This document shows, one piece after another, positions 1-9,797 of a DNA stretch of 64,000 bases (positions within the stretch are counted from its first letter, which is position 1; every line of letters starts with the position of its first letter). Location of the stretch: contig WNWL01000003.1 in NCBI GenBank assembly GCA_009733745.1, positions 124,001-188,000 on the forward strand, in the 5' to 3' direction. The stretch comes from Oceanobacillus sp. HTM 045. Its GTDB lineage: Bacteria > Pseudomonadota > Alphaproteobacteria > Rhodobacterales > Rhodobacteraceae. The position numbers were made by a program, and so were the translations under genes. A model generated the notes under the pieces. It did not search any database and was not told where the DNA came from. It worked only from the letters and a program-made list of their open reading frames with translations.

Positions 1-521
1 CAAGGCCACGTTCCAATCTCCTCGTCGGCGGACTGACCCGACCGCCTCACGATCTTCAATGCAACCACCGTGCCGAGGGCACTTCGGCTGCGTCTTTCCT
101 GCAAATACGTCCCCACGCCGCGCAGGCGACCGATCCGGAGACCGGTTGTTCTCGCGGACCGACAAGACGACTCAAATGTGGCGAAATTTGGCACAACCCC
201 CGAATCCGGGCCGTTTGGGCCGGTTGAATTGCGAAATTGGGCGCATTCTGCAATCAAGGCGTGCGCCGAACCTGCCCAGGATCGGTCTCAGGATGAGCGT
301 GCGTGCCGCCACGGGGGTGTATATCACCGGTTGCCGGGGTGCGATTCGCTACCGTTCAAATTTCACCCGGGCGTCCCGTTCCGGGACAGGCTCAACCCCC
401 GGATGTTCCCCTGCGGCACGCCGCCCCGGCCGCGGGTCTTGCACGGCAACAGACCGGGCAATAATAGTGCGCGGAGGCAGCCGTCCAACGATACGGCATT
501 GCTCGCACCCGGGAGGACATC
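1..521. other. Non-coding region upstream of acs
   Basis: No gene is supported here. The open frames that cross it have no family-like content and run into acs in other frames. The stretch is locally less GC-rich than its surroundings around 180-260, where GCGAAATTTGG (181) and GCGAAATTGG (231) form an imperfect direct repeat spaced 50 bp. A similar GCGAAATC..GCGCATTTTGC string recurs at about 2613-2634 after acs. It probably contains the acs promoter and leader, but I cannot place -35/-10 boxes with confidence. Confidence 0.5.
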
Positions 522-2456
<1,935 letters not shown>

Positions 2457-2464
2457 GCGGCTCC

Positions 2465-2494
2465 GGGCGCCGCGGAGACCCGTTCGCGGCGCCC
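2465..2494 (+). terminator. Hairpin after acs
   Basis: A perfect 10-bp stem (GGGCGCCGCG paired with CGCGGCGCCC) closes a 10-nt loop 8 nt after the acs stop. There is no T-run after it, so it is a terminator-like or mRNA-stabilising hairpin rather than a classic intrinsic terminator. Confidence 0.55.
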
Positions 2495-2741
2495 CCCACA
2501 GGCGCTCCTACAAGTGCACGATAACCCTCCGGGCGCCCTGCCCCCTCCCGCGCCACGCCATTTTGCCTCGATCCCGCCTCGCGCGCATTCGTCTCGGCTT
2601 GCGACCGCAATAGGCGAAATCGCGGCGCATTTTGCGGCAACTGTTGCAGAAATGAACCTACCCCTACGTCACGCATGTTGCGGGCCTCCGGCGGCTCTGT
2701 CACGTTTCTGTCACCGGGGGCCCGGTAGTCGAGGGTAAGTC

Positions 2742-3845
2742 ATGGACGTCGAGGGTATGCAGAACGCCCGCCTGGGGGCGATCTATCTCTGGCAGGGCAC
2801 CAGGCACTCATCACCGCTCATCAAGACCATCACGGGAGGCGTCCTCGATTCAGTCGGCGGCCTCGCCGGGATCAAGGAAATCAACATCCCCGTGCCGGGA
2901 GAGGCCGCGGACCTCGTCGCCGACGGCATCGAGAGCGGGATGGAGACCGGCGGGCGCGGCAGCGTCCGGGCCACCATCAAGGCCTGGGCCGAGGACTTCG
3001 TCAAGAAGGTCTGGGCCAAGATCAAGGAGACCTTCGGCGACATCGCCGAGATCGGCGGCCTGCTCAAGAGCGTCGCGCTGTTCGTCGCCCAGCAGGTGTT
3101 CCAGAAGGCAGCCCCGATCATCGGCGGCGTCGCCGGCCTGGCGCAGGGCCTCTGGAAGACCACAGTCGCCTTCGTGGAGAAACTCGGCAACTGGATCGCC
3201 AAGCAGACCGTGCAGCTCAACTTCGGCCATCCCCGGACGCTGGTGAAGGGCATCGAGTGGGGCCTCACCCGCGCGCTGCTCGAAGGGCTCTACGAGATCG
3301 CCAAGAACGCGGTGTCGATCGGCCTGAATGCCGCCTCGCTCGGCGCCGCCGCCATCGTCGACGCCATCGCCGCCGTCGTCGAGGCGGCCGCCAAGATCAT
3401 CTGGCGCATCGCCGAGTCGAAGATCATCAGGAAATTCTGCGACGAGGCGAAATCCTTCTGGCTCAGCCGCGACCAGCCCAACGCGCTTCACCTCGACGCG
3501 ATGAAGTTCGACAACTGGCTGCGCCCCGCCACGCGGAAGGTCCCCGTCATCGCCGCCGTCACCCTCGGCAGCGGCATCGCCGGCGACAAGATGCGGTTCC
3601 TGCAGATGTATACCGGCGACGGCAAGGTGATCTCCGACAGCAAGTTCAAGGCGGGCGCGAAGTATCTCGACCAGATGAAACGCTGCGGCTCCCGGCTGAT
3701 CGAGCGGAGCGAGCTGGAGTTCTCCTCCGACGACCAGATCATCGACGGGCTCCACAAGCTCGCCCGGAGCCATGACGAGGTGAAGGCCCAGACCAAGTGG
3801 TGGCGTCGCCTGTTCCGCACCACCGACAAGATCATCCGCGCCTGA
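2742..3845 (+). CDS. Helix-rich protein of unknown function
   Basis: I do not recognise this 367-residue protein. It is almost entirely alpha-helical by eye. Two long hydrophobic/amphipathic stretches, about 103-137 and 188-223 (rich in Ala, Ile, Val and Gly), could insert in or lie on a membrane; there is no N-terminal signal peptide. The C-terminal 90 residues are soluble and charged, ending in a Trp/Arg-rich WWRRLFR patch. The start at ATG 2742 follows GAGGGTAAGTC; an ATG at 2757 is possible. It stands alone between acs and an outer-membrane protein. The helical hairpins recall pore-forming or membrane-remodelling proteins, but that is only a resemblance. Confidence 0.75.
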   Translation: MDVEGMQNARLGAIYLWQGTRHSSPLIKTITGGVLDSVGGLAGIKEINIPVPGEAADLVADGIESGMETGGRGSVRATIKAWAEDFVKKVWAKIKETFGDIAEIGGLLKSVALFVAQQVFQKAAPIIGGVAGLAQGLWKTTVAFVEKLGNWIAKQTVQLNFGHPRTLVKGIEWGLTRALLEGLYEIAKNAVSIGLNAASLGAAAIVDAIAAVVEAAAKIIWRIAESKIIRKFCDEAKSFWLSRDQPNALHLDAMKFDNWLRPATRKVPVIAAVTLGSGIAGDKMRFLQMYTGDGKVISDSKFKAGAKYLDQMKRCGSRLIERSELEFSSDDQIIDGLHKLARSHDEVKAQTKWWRRLFRTTDKIIRA

Positions 3846-3949
3846 CCCCGCCCGGACGGCCCCCGATCGGCGCCCGATCCACGCCAGCCCGGCCCGCTGT
3901 TGCCGCACCGCAACGGAGGGCCGGTTTCACACCCCGATCATGTAGAGTT

Positions 3950-3963
3950 TGATCCCGATCAAA
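3950..3963 (+). promoter_or_regulatory. FNR/FnrL-type operator
   Basis: TTGAT-CCCG-ATCAA is a perfect match to the FNR consensus TTGAT-N4-ATCAA, extended to an 8-bp inverted repeat (GTTTGATC/GATCAAAC, 3948-3965). It lies 65 bp before the start of the outer-membrane protein gene at 4029, a position compatible with activation. FnrL is the usual oxygen-responsive regulator reading this box in Rhodobacterales. Confidence 0.8.
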
Positions 3964-4028
3964 CCCCTCCCGCGCCCCGCGTGATCCACCGGTCCCCGCA
4001 CCGTGCGGTGCGTGCCAAGGAGGGACTG

Positions 4029-4958
4029 ATGAGACCAGTGGGGAAGGCCGCGCTGATGGCAGCCGCGGCCGTGTTCGCGACCGGCGCCGCGCAGGCGGAG
4101 GACGGGTTCCTCGGCCTCGATCTCGAAGGCTCGTTCGGCGAGGGGGGCTTCGAGACGCCCTACACGCCGCCCGTGACCAACCCGCTGTTCAACGAGACCC
4201 CGTTCATCACCACCGAGCTGCGCCCGATCTTCGTCTACCACGACGTCCCGGACAACTTCGTCACCGGCGGCGGCTCGATCATCGTCGGCGCGGCGCAGGC
4301 CCGGCTCGCGATCACCGACCGGCTCGGCTTCATCGCCACCACCGACGGCTATGCCGATGTCGACTTCAAGGGCGTCCTGCCCGACGACGACGGCTTCCTC
4401 GACATCGCCGCGGGCCTGAAATACGCCGTGCTCCACGAGCCGGAGGAAGGCCGCATCGCCACCGTCGGCCTGCGCTATACCGGCCCGATCGGCAACCTCT
4501 CCACCGGCGGCATCGACCTGACCGGCGTCGGCCACGGCTACTTCAACCCGTTCGTCACCGGCGCGATGGTCTGGGGCGACGACCCGTGGGAGGACACCGC
4601 CCAGGTCCAGATGTCGCTCGGCGCGCAGATCGCGCTGTCGGACGAGAACTGGTCGTTCATCCACGCCTCGCTGCACGGCGACATGGAGATCTACGACAAC
4701 CTGTTCCCCTTCGCCGAACTGAACGCCTTCCTGCCCTTCGAGGGCGGCAACCGGGTGCCCGGCTCGCAGCTTACCGGCGCCGACATCGCCGATATCGGCG
4801 CGTCCGACCCGGTCTCCATCGTCACGCTCGGCGGCGGCATCCGCTACCGCTTCAGCGACAACGCCGTCTTCGGCGTCGCGATCGAGGGCAACATCGCCGA
4901 CCGCGACAACAGCGTGTTCGGCTATCGCGTCACGACCGACCTCACGCTCCACTTCTGA
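4029..4958 (+). CDS. Outer-membrane beta-barrel protein, probably FNR-regulated
   Basis: A 309-residue exported protein. Residues 1-23 form a signal peptide (MRPVGK, hydrophobic Ala-rich core, cleavage after GAAQA). The mature part shows alternating polar/aromatic strands and ends in a C-terminal Phe (LTLHF), the beta-signal recognised by the Bam complex. The start at ATG 4029 is chosen over the longer frame because AAGGAGGGACTG precedes it and the signal peptide begins there. No specific porin family is recognised. The FNR box 65 bp upstream suggests induction at low oxygen. Two hairpins follow the gene. Confidence 0.8.
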   Translation: MRPVGKAALMAAAAVFATGAAQAEDGFLGLDLEGSFGEGGFETPYTPPVTNPLFNETPFITTELRPIFVYHDVPDNFVTGGGSIIVGAAQARLAITDRLGFIATTDGYADVDFKGVLPDDDGFLDIAAGLKYAVLHEPEEGRIATVGLRYTGPIGNLSTGGIDLTGVGHGYFNPFVTGAMVWGDDPWEDTAQVQMSLGAQIALSDENWSFIHASLHGDMEIYDNLFPFAELNAFLPFEGGNRVPGSQLTGADIADIGASDPVSIVTLGGGIRYRFSDNAVFGVAIEGNIADRDNSVFGYRVTTDLTLHF

Positions 4959-4975
4959 CCGGGTCGGTCGCGACC

Positions 4976-5035
4976 GGCCCTTTGTGGGAGAAGGGCCGGA
5001 CCGGCGGCATCCGCAAGGGTGCCGCCGGTTGTCGT
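4976..5035 (+). terminator. Double hairpin terminator after the outer-membrane protein gene
   Basis: Two stems follow each other: GGCCCTT/AAGGGCC (4976-4997) and the 9-bp perfect CCGGCGGCA/TGCCGCCGG (5001-5028). The second is followed by TTGTCGTTTC, a weakly T-rich tail. This is the most terminator-like structure in the first 6 kb. Confidence 0.65.
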
Positions 5036-5148
5036 TTCACGCCGCCGCTTCCGCGCCACCACTGTCACGGAGCGGTGACGCTCGCCCCCTATGCTCACCC
5101 CGCGCCCGCAACGGCGCGCCCTCCCGAGGACGAGACGCGGAGCGACAC

Positions 5149-5565
5149 ATGCCGGCCCTGCCCCACTGGCACCACATCATCCACTGGAATCCCGACCCGG
5201 CCATCGACATCGCCACCCTCAACGCCGACCGCTCGATCATCCCCGACAGCGGCGGCTTCTACGCCTTCACCGCCGATCCCGGCCCGCTGAAGGTCGGCAA
5301 GGTGCTCTATGTCGGCGAAACGGTGAACCTGCGGAACCGCCTCCCCAACTACCTCCACCGCGACCCGCGCCAGACCCGCAACCGCCACAAGGGCGCGCTC
5401 TTCATCATGGACTACCGGGTGCGGATCTCGGACGACAAGAAAACCTTCGTCCGCTGGTCGCTGTTCGAAGGCGACTACACCCTCCAGCGCGACCTCGAAG
5501 CGGCCCTGATGCAGTTCTACCAGACCCGCTTCAACCACCGGGACCGGGATCACATGCTGGATTGA
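5149..5565 (+). CDS. Small stand-alone GIY-YIG-fold protein
   Basis: A 138-residue protein with a recognisable but divergent GIY-YIG nuclease core: GFY at 36-38 stands for GIY, LYVG at 53-56 for YIG, followed by the conserved Arg in NLRNRLPNYL (59-68), Glu117 in DLEAALMQFY as the candidate metal ligand, and FN at 128-129. Catalytic positions thus appear present. The start ATG 5149 lacks a strong ribosome-binding site (GAGCGACAC) but the fold begins soon after. It is flanked by an outer-membrane protein and by repeat A copy 1, with no partner gene, so a role in DNA repair, mobile-DNA processing or defence cannot be chosen. Confidence 0.75.
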   Translation: MPALPHWHHIIHWNPDPAIDIATLNADRSIIPDSGGFYAFTADPGPLKVGKVLYVGETVNLRNRLPNYLHRDPRQTRNRHKGALFIMDYRVRISDDKKTFVRWSLFEGDYTLQRDLEAALMQFYQTRFNHRDRDHMLD

Positions 5566-5586
5566 GAGGCGGCCCGGATCGTCGGA

Positions 5587-5609
5587 GTTCCGGATCAAGA
5601 CTCCGGAAC
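5587..5609 (+). terminator. Hairpin after the GIY-YIG gene
   Basis: An 8-bp perfect stem GTTCCGGA/TCCGGAAC with a 7-nt loop lies 22 nt after the stop. It has no T-run, so termination is likely but not proven. Confidence 0.45.
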
Positions 5610-5787
5610 CACTTGCGCCTGGCTCCCCGGAACCCCACCCGACGTCGCGCTCTCTTTCTGGCTGCGAGCCTGACCCGGCCCGCCACCAGCGCACCACCCG
5701 CCACGCGCTGCGGGCGGTGCGTAGACACGGCCCGGAAAACGTGACGCGGCGCACTCTCCACCAACCCCACCCCTTGGCGTTTTCCGC

Positions 5788-5960
5788 CCGATCAGCCACA
5801 GCCCGGGCGACCAGCCCGGGCCACGCCCGGCCCTCCCCCGGGCCGGGCGTATTGCAACGCTGCAAGGGGATCGAAGCACGGGAGGGGAAGCAGGGATAAA
5901 CCAAGCAAAACAAAAGCAGCACCACGCCCGCCCAGGGCCGGTCGAGTCCCTCTGCGCTTA
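5788..5960 (+). repeat. Intergenic repeat A, copy 1
   Basis: First of six copies in the window. It holds a stem GCCCGGGC/GCCCGGGC (5801-5821, loop GACCA), then an 11-bp perfect stem ACGCCCGGCCC/GGGCCGGGCGT (5823-5850), a CAACGCTGCAAG block, the central GGGATAAACCAAGC block, and a GC-rich distal part starting CCACGCCCG. It lies in a convergent gap between the GIY-YIG gene (+) and mtaB (-). The central block differs from the other full copies by T to C. Confidence 0.85.
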
Positions 5961-6015
5961 CCACCAACGAAGCCTTGAGCCGCCGCGCAGATCCATGGCT
6001 TTGCGCATCACCCGA

Positions 6016-6037
6016 GTGGGGTACCCTGATACCCCAC
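6016..6037 (-). terminator. Perfect hairpin 3' of mtaB
   Basis: GTGGGGTA/TACCCCAC is an 8-bp perfect stem with a 6-nt loop, about 140 nt beyond the mtaB stop on its strand and just beyond repeat B. It may end the dapF-mtaB transcript. Confidence 0.4.
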
Positions 6038-6046
6038 CAGACCGCG

Positions 6047-6088
6047 TTTCACCCTTGGCGGTGAATCGCGGCTCCTTTCGGGAACCAC
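6047..6088 (-). repeat. Intergenic repeat B, copy 1 (double hairpin)
   Basis: A 42-bp unit found again at 47619-47660 with a single mismatch. Read on the minus strand (as mtaB 3' RNA) it folds into GGTTCC/GGAGCC (loop CGAAA) followed by TTCACC/GGTGAA (loop GCCAAG). It lies 90 nt after the mtaB stop, in the same relation to a minus-strand gene end as copy 2. Confidence 0.8.
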
Positions 6089-6178
6089 CCGAAACAAGGG
6101 TGACGCCGGGAAAGGCGCACCCCAACGGGACATCCCGCGCGGGTGACGCCCATGACATCTCTGGTGACAATTGTCCGT

Positions 6179-7447
6179 TCAGGCAGCCCGGAGGCGGGTC
6201 CCCGAAACGTCCTCGATCCGGGCCTCGATCACGGCTCCCGCCTCGCGTTCGGTGGCGAAGTCGACCTCGGCGAAGCCTTCCGTCCGGCCCATCCGGGGCT
6301 TCTCCATCAGCACCCGGTGCACCCGGCCCCGCTGGGCCGCGAGGTAGTCCGCCACGCGCGCCTCGCCCGCCGCGCGGAGGCGGGCGGCGCGGTCCCTGAT
6401 CTCGGCCTTCCTGACCTGCGGCATCCGCGCCGCGGGCGTGCCCTTGCGCGGGCTGTAGGGAAAGACGTGGAGCCAGGTCAGCCCGCATTCGTCCACCAGC
6501 CGGAGCGAGTTCTCGAACATCGCCTCCGTCTCGGTCGGGAAGCCGGCGATGATGTCGGCGCCGAACACCACGTCCGGCCGCGCTTCGCGGATCTCGGCGC
6601 AGAAGCGGATCGCGTCGTCGCGCAGGTGGCGGCGCTTCATCCGCTTCAGGATCATGTCGTCGCCCGCCTGCAGGCTCAGGTGCAGGTGCGGCATCAGCCG
6701 CGGCTCGGTGGCGATGGCCTCGACCAGCGCCGGATCCGCCTCGATGCTGTCGATCGAGGAGATGCGGAGCCGCTGGAGATCGGGCACCAGCTTCAGGATT
6801 CGCCGCACCAGGTCGCCCAGGCGGGGCGTTCCGGGCAGGTCCGCGCCCCAGCTCGTCAGGTCCACGCCGGTCAGCACGACCTCGTTGTAGCCGGTCGCGA
6901 CGAGGCGGGAGATCTGCTCCACCACCACGCCCGCCGGCACCGAGCGCGAGTTCCCGCGGCCATAGGGAATGATGCAGAATGTGCAGCGGTGGTCGCAGCC
7001 GTTCTGCACCTGCACGTAGGCGCGGGCGCGGGTGCCGAAGCCATCGATCAGGTGCCCGGCGGTCTCGCGGGCCGACATGATGTCGTCGACGCGCACCTTC
7101 TCGGTCTCGCCGATGAAGCCGCTGCCGGCCTCGGCGGCGAGGCTGTCCCATTGGCGCGGCTGCATCTTCTCCAGGTTGCCGATGACGGCGTCGACCTCCT
7201 CCATCGCGGCGAAGGTCTCGGGCTCGGTCTGCGCGGCACAGCCGGTCACGATCAGCCGCGCGGCCGGGTTCTCGCGGCGCAGCTTGCGGATCTGCTGGCG
7301 GGCCTGGCGCACCGCCTCCGCGGTGACGGCGCAGGTGTTGACCACGACCGCGTTTTCCAGCCCCGCCTGCGCGGCGAGGTCCTTCATCGCCTCGGTCTCG
7401 TAGGCGTTGAGCCGGCAGCCGAAGGTGGCGAAGACAGGCGCGCTCAT
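6179..7447 (-). CDS. mtaB: tRNA t6A37 methylthiotransferase MtaB
   Basis: Radical-SAM enzyme that converts t6A37 to ms2t6A in tRNAs reading ANN codons. The 422-residue protein has the three N-terminal cluster cysteines (C11 in TFGCRLN, C39, C70) and the radical-SAM CxxxCxxC at C151, C155 and C158 ([10 protein letters not shown]). A short C-terminal TRAM-like part follows. ATG 7447 overlaps the dapF stop by 4 bp (ATGA), which fixes this start over a longer upstream frame, and shows translational coupling with dapF. RimO and MiaB are relatives; the N-terminal sequence fits MtaB best. Confidence 0.92.
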   Translation of the reverse strand: MSAPVFATFGCRLNAYETEAMKDLAAQAGLENAVVVNTCAVTAEAVRQARQQIRKLRRENPAARLIVTGCAAQTEPETFAAMEEVDAVIGNLEKMQPRQWDSLAAEAGSGFIGETEKVRVDDIMSARETAGHLIDGFGTRARAYVQVQNGCDHRCTFCIIPYGRGNSRSVPAGVVVEQISRLVATGYNEVVLTGVDLTSWGADLPGTPRLGDLVRRILKLVPDLQRLRISSIDSIEADPALVEAIATEPRLMPHLHLSLQAGDDMILKRMKRRHLRDDAIRFCAEIREARPDVVFGADIIAGFPTETEAMFENSLRLVDECGLTWLHVFPYSPRKGTPAARMPQVRKAEIRDRAARLRAAGEARVADYLAAQRGRVHRVLMEKPRMGRTEGFAEVDFATEREAGAVIEARIEDVSGTRLRAA

Positions 7448-8292
7448 GTCACCAGCCCGGCGAGAAATTCCGGTGACAATTCTCCGGTGAAAACGTCCGC
7501 CGTGGGCCCGGCCATGGTGACATGGCCGTTGTCGAGCCATTCCAGCTCCAGCTCGCCCCCGTCGGCGACCACGGTAACCCGTTGTTCCGTAAGCCCTTTC
7601 CGAACCCCCGCGACCGCCACGGCGCAGGCTCCGGAGCCGCAGGCCAGCGTGATCCCGGTGCCCCGCTCCCACACCCGCATCCGGATGCGGTCGGGCGCAA
7701 GTACCTGGCAGAACTCGACATTTGTCCGCTCGGGGAACATCGGGTGGGTCTCCCACCGCGGCCCTTCCCCCGCCAGGTCCACCTTCTCCACGTCCTCGAC
7801 GAAAAAGACGCAATGCGGATTCGGCATCCCCACAGCCGCCGGCTCACCCGGCAAAGGCATTGAAATCGTGTCACAATTTCCCGCCAGGGGGATATCCTGC
7901 CAGCCGAGCCGGGCGGGGCCCATGTCGACCTTGATCCGGCCGTCGCCGAGCCGCTCGGCGGAGAGAATTCCGTTAGCGGTTCTGAGGGTTACGTCCTCCC
8001 GCCCCTCACGCATCAGCACCTCTGCGACGCAGCGCGTGGCATTCCCGCAAGCCCCCGCAACCGTGCCGTCGGCGTTCCAGAACACGATCGACGCATCCGC
8101 ATCCGCCGCCTGCCCGATCACCGCGAGCTGGTCGAACCCGACCCCGAAATGCCGGTCCCCCAGCGCCGCCGCCAGCGCAGGCGTCACCGGGTCGGCGCCC
8201 CCGCGGGCGTCGATCACGACGAAATCGTTGCCGAGCCCATGCATCTTGCGAAACGCAAGCGCGGGCCGGGAAAGGGTCTCGGGACGGTCCAT
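7444..8292 (-). CDS. dapF: Diaminopimelate epimerase
   Basis: Converts LL- to meso-diaminopimelate for lysine and peptidoglycan synthesis. The 282-residue protein has both catalytic cysteines: C82 in ACGNATRC and C218 in LACGSGAC, plus the N-terminal KMHGLGNDF signature. It is first in a two-gene operon with mtaB (4-bp overlap). Its 3' end encodes ...GELSPEF..., where the DNA carries the AT-rich motif GAAATTCCGGTGACA that recurs at 57873. Confidence 0.95.
   Translation of the reverse strand: MDRPETLSRPALAFRKMHGLGNDFVVIDARGGADPVTPALAAALGDRHFGVGFDQLAVIGQAADADASIVFWNADGTVAGACGNATRCVAEVLMREGREDVTLRTANGILSAERLGDGRIKVDMGPARLGWQDIPLAGNCDTISMPLPGEPAAVGMPNPHCVFFVEDVEKVDLAGEGPRWETHPMFPERTNVEFCQVLAPDRIRMRVWERGTGITLACGSGACAVAVAGVRKGLTEQRVTVVADGGELELEWLDNGHVTMAGPTADVFTGELSPEFLAGLVT
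7464..7478 (+). repeat. GAAATTCCGGTGACA motif, copy 1
   Basis: This 15-mer inside dapF (antisense orientation) recurs exactly at 57873-57887 inside puuE. It belongs to a set of GGTGACA-centred, locally AT-rich strings scattered in the window; the function is unknown. Confidence 0.5.
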
Positions 8293-8383
8293 GCGCGGCT
8301 ATATACGCGCGAGGCGCCACGCGCACCAGCCCCGCACGCCGAAGGCGGGATCGCGCAACACGCAAATCCGCGTCCGAAAGGCG

Positions 8384-8413
8384 TTGACCCGATCCCGCAC
8401 CCCGGCATAGGTT
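8384..8413 (+). promoter_or_regulatory. Probable tRNA-Lys promoter
   Basis: TTGACC at 8384-8389 (5 of 6 to the -35 consensus) is followed after 16-18 bp by a CATAGG/TAGGTT -10-like region, 14-20 bp before the tRNA 5' end. The -10 match is weak. Confidence 0.45.
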
Positions 8414-8426
8414 CCGCGCGCCTGAA

Positions 8427-8501
8427 GGGCGGGTAGCTCAGTGGTAGAGCAGCTGACTTTTAATCAGCTGGCCGTGGGTTCGATCCCCACCCCGCTCACC
8501 A
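8427..8501 (+). tRNA. tRNA-Lys (TTT)
   Basis: A 75-nt cloverleaf with encoded CCA. The acceptor GGGCGGG pairs with CCCGCTC (one G-U); the anticodon stem CTGAC/ATCAG-type pairing encloses TTTTAA with anticodon TTT; the T-arm GTGGGTTCGATCCCCAC is canonical. Confidence 0.97.
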
Positions 8502-8535
8502 GGTTTTCCCATGATATCAGACGCTTGCCAGCCTG

Positions 8536-9651
8536 CTACTCTCCGGCGCGCCTCCTCCGGGCGATGCGCGCGCGGATGGTTTCCGCGGCGAGGCCGGCGG
8601 CGAAGCCGAGGGCCGCGGTTCCGATCACCGTCCCCACGGCCGCTGTCGCGATGACCGGCCGGCAGTCGGGCCGCGCATCCAGCAGGCGGCGGGAAAAGGC
8701 CAGATCCGCCGCGGCATAGAGCAGGAGCGCGCCTACGACCGGCATGGGAATGCGCGCGAGGAGGTCCGCAGCCGCCTCGCCGAACATCGCCGCAGCGAGG
8801 AAAGCAGCCGCCAGCAGCAGTGGCGCGAGCGCCGTCCGCGCGCCGAAGCGGTGATGCGCCGCGACACCCCCTGCCCCGTGGCACATCGGCAGCGCGCCGA
8901 GCGGGGCGAGAGCGAGGTTGAGCGCGCCGCTCGTGATCGCGAGGCGCCTTTCGGTGACCCGCGCCGCCCCCGGACCGTGCAGGCTGCGCGCCAGCGCCGC
9001 CGCGACCACGACGGCGTTCAGGAGCGTGAGCGGCAACTGCGGAAGCACGCCAACGGCAAGCGCCCGCCCGAGATCCAGCCCGTCACGCATTTCCGGCATT
9101 TCAGGTGCAGCAGCACCGTCTGCGCCGCCCAGCGCGATCGCGCCGATCACGATGATCAGCACCCATGGCACGCCGCGCCAGATGAAGGTCAGCGACAGAA
9201 GCAGGATCGCGCCGAGGCCAGTCAGCCAGTCCGCCCCCATCAGCCCGAGGGCCGCGTGCCCCAGAAGGAGGCCGAGCCCGACCTGTAGCCCGACGATGAC
9301 CGTCTGCGGGATCGCGCGGCAGAGGCGGTCGAACCCCGGGCTTGCGGCGAGGGCGAGCAGCGACACCCCGATGATCGCACCAGCGACCGCGACATCGGCC
9401 GCGGCCAGCCCGCCAGTTAGCGCCACGGCGCCCAGCGCCTTCATCGGCTGAACGGCGATCGGAATGCGGTAGACCACCGCCACGACGAGGTATCCGCAGG
9501 CGAACCCGAGGAAGACCGGCGCGGGCATCAGGATGCCGGCGGATATCGCGCCGAGCACGAAGGGAATCAGCGTGCCCAGATCGCCAAGGGCACCATTGGC
9601 CTCCCTGGCAACGCTGCCGCCATCCACCCCGATTGCGCGCCGAATGTTCAC
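8536..9651 (-). CDS. MOT1-type molybdate/sulfate transporter
   Basis: A 371-residue integral membrane protein with about ten hydrophobic segments. It has the MOT1 family signatures GALGDLGTLIPFV near the N-terminus and PMCHGAGGVAAHHRFGART in the second half. MOT1 proteins are SulP-related, ATP-independent high-affinity molybdate carriers (a few members carry other oxyanions). It is divergent from a ModA-like binding protein gene, which supports molybdate as substrate. Xanthine dehydrogenase and a BisC-like enzyme later in the window need molybdenum. The gene ends 34 bp from tRNA-Lys. Confidence 0.82.
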   Translation of the reverse strand: MNIRRAIGVDGGSVAREANGALGDLGTLIPFVLGAISAGILMPAPVFLGFACGYLVVAVVYRIPIAVQPMKALGAVALTGGLAAADVAVAGAIIGVSLLALAASPGFDRLCRAIPQTVIVGLQVGLGLLLGHAALGLMGADWLTGLGAILLLSLTFIWRGVPWVLIIVIGAIALGGADGAAAPEMPEMRDGLDLGRALAVGVLPQLPLTLLNAVVVAAALARSLHGPGAARVTERRLAITSGALNLALAPLGALPMCHGAGGVAAHHRFGARTALAPLLLAAAFLAAAMFGEAAADLLARIPMPVVGALLLYAAADLAFSRRLLDARPDCRPVIATAAVGTVIGTAALGFAAGLAAETIRARIARRRRAGE

Positions 9652-9732
9652 CGCGTCACGTCATTTTCTGAATCCCGGAAAAACTACCACCCCGGACAGG
9701 GGCGTCCAGCCGGATCTGCGGCGCCAAGATGG

Positions 9733-9767
9733 TTGAGATATGCATTTAATGTCTGTCTTATGCATTT
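9733..9767 (+). promoter_or_regulatory. Promoter with overlapping TATGCATTT repeats
   Basis: TTGAGA (9733-9738), a 17-bp spacer and TCTTAT (9756-9761) form a good sigma-70 promoter ahead of the ModA-like gene. TATGCATTT occurs twice, at 9739-9747 and 9759-9767, exactly 20 bp apart (two helical turns), one in the spacer and one over the -10/start region. Since ATGCAT is self-complementary the pair also reads as an inverted repeat. The layout suggests a repressor operator; the regulator is unknown. Confidence 0.6.
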
Positions 9768-9797
9768 CTTTCCATCATATCCGAGAGCGAGGGAAAA

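Noticed and set aside
6143-8410. A 755-codon frame antisense to mtaB and dapF
   Set aside because: Opposite two genes with full catalytic motifs; composition is that of a shadow frame.
9733-9767. The TATGCATTT pair as a ModE binding site
   Set aside because: The known ModE palindrome (TATAT arms with a short spacer) is not matched, so I only call an operator of unknown regulator.
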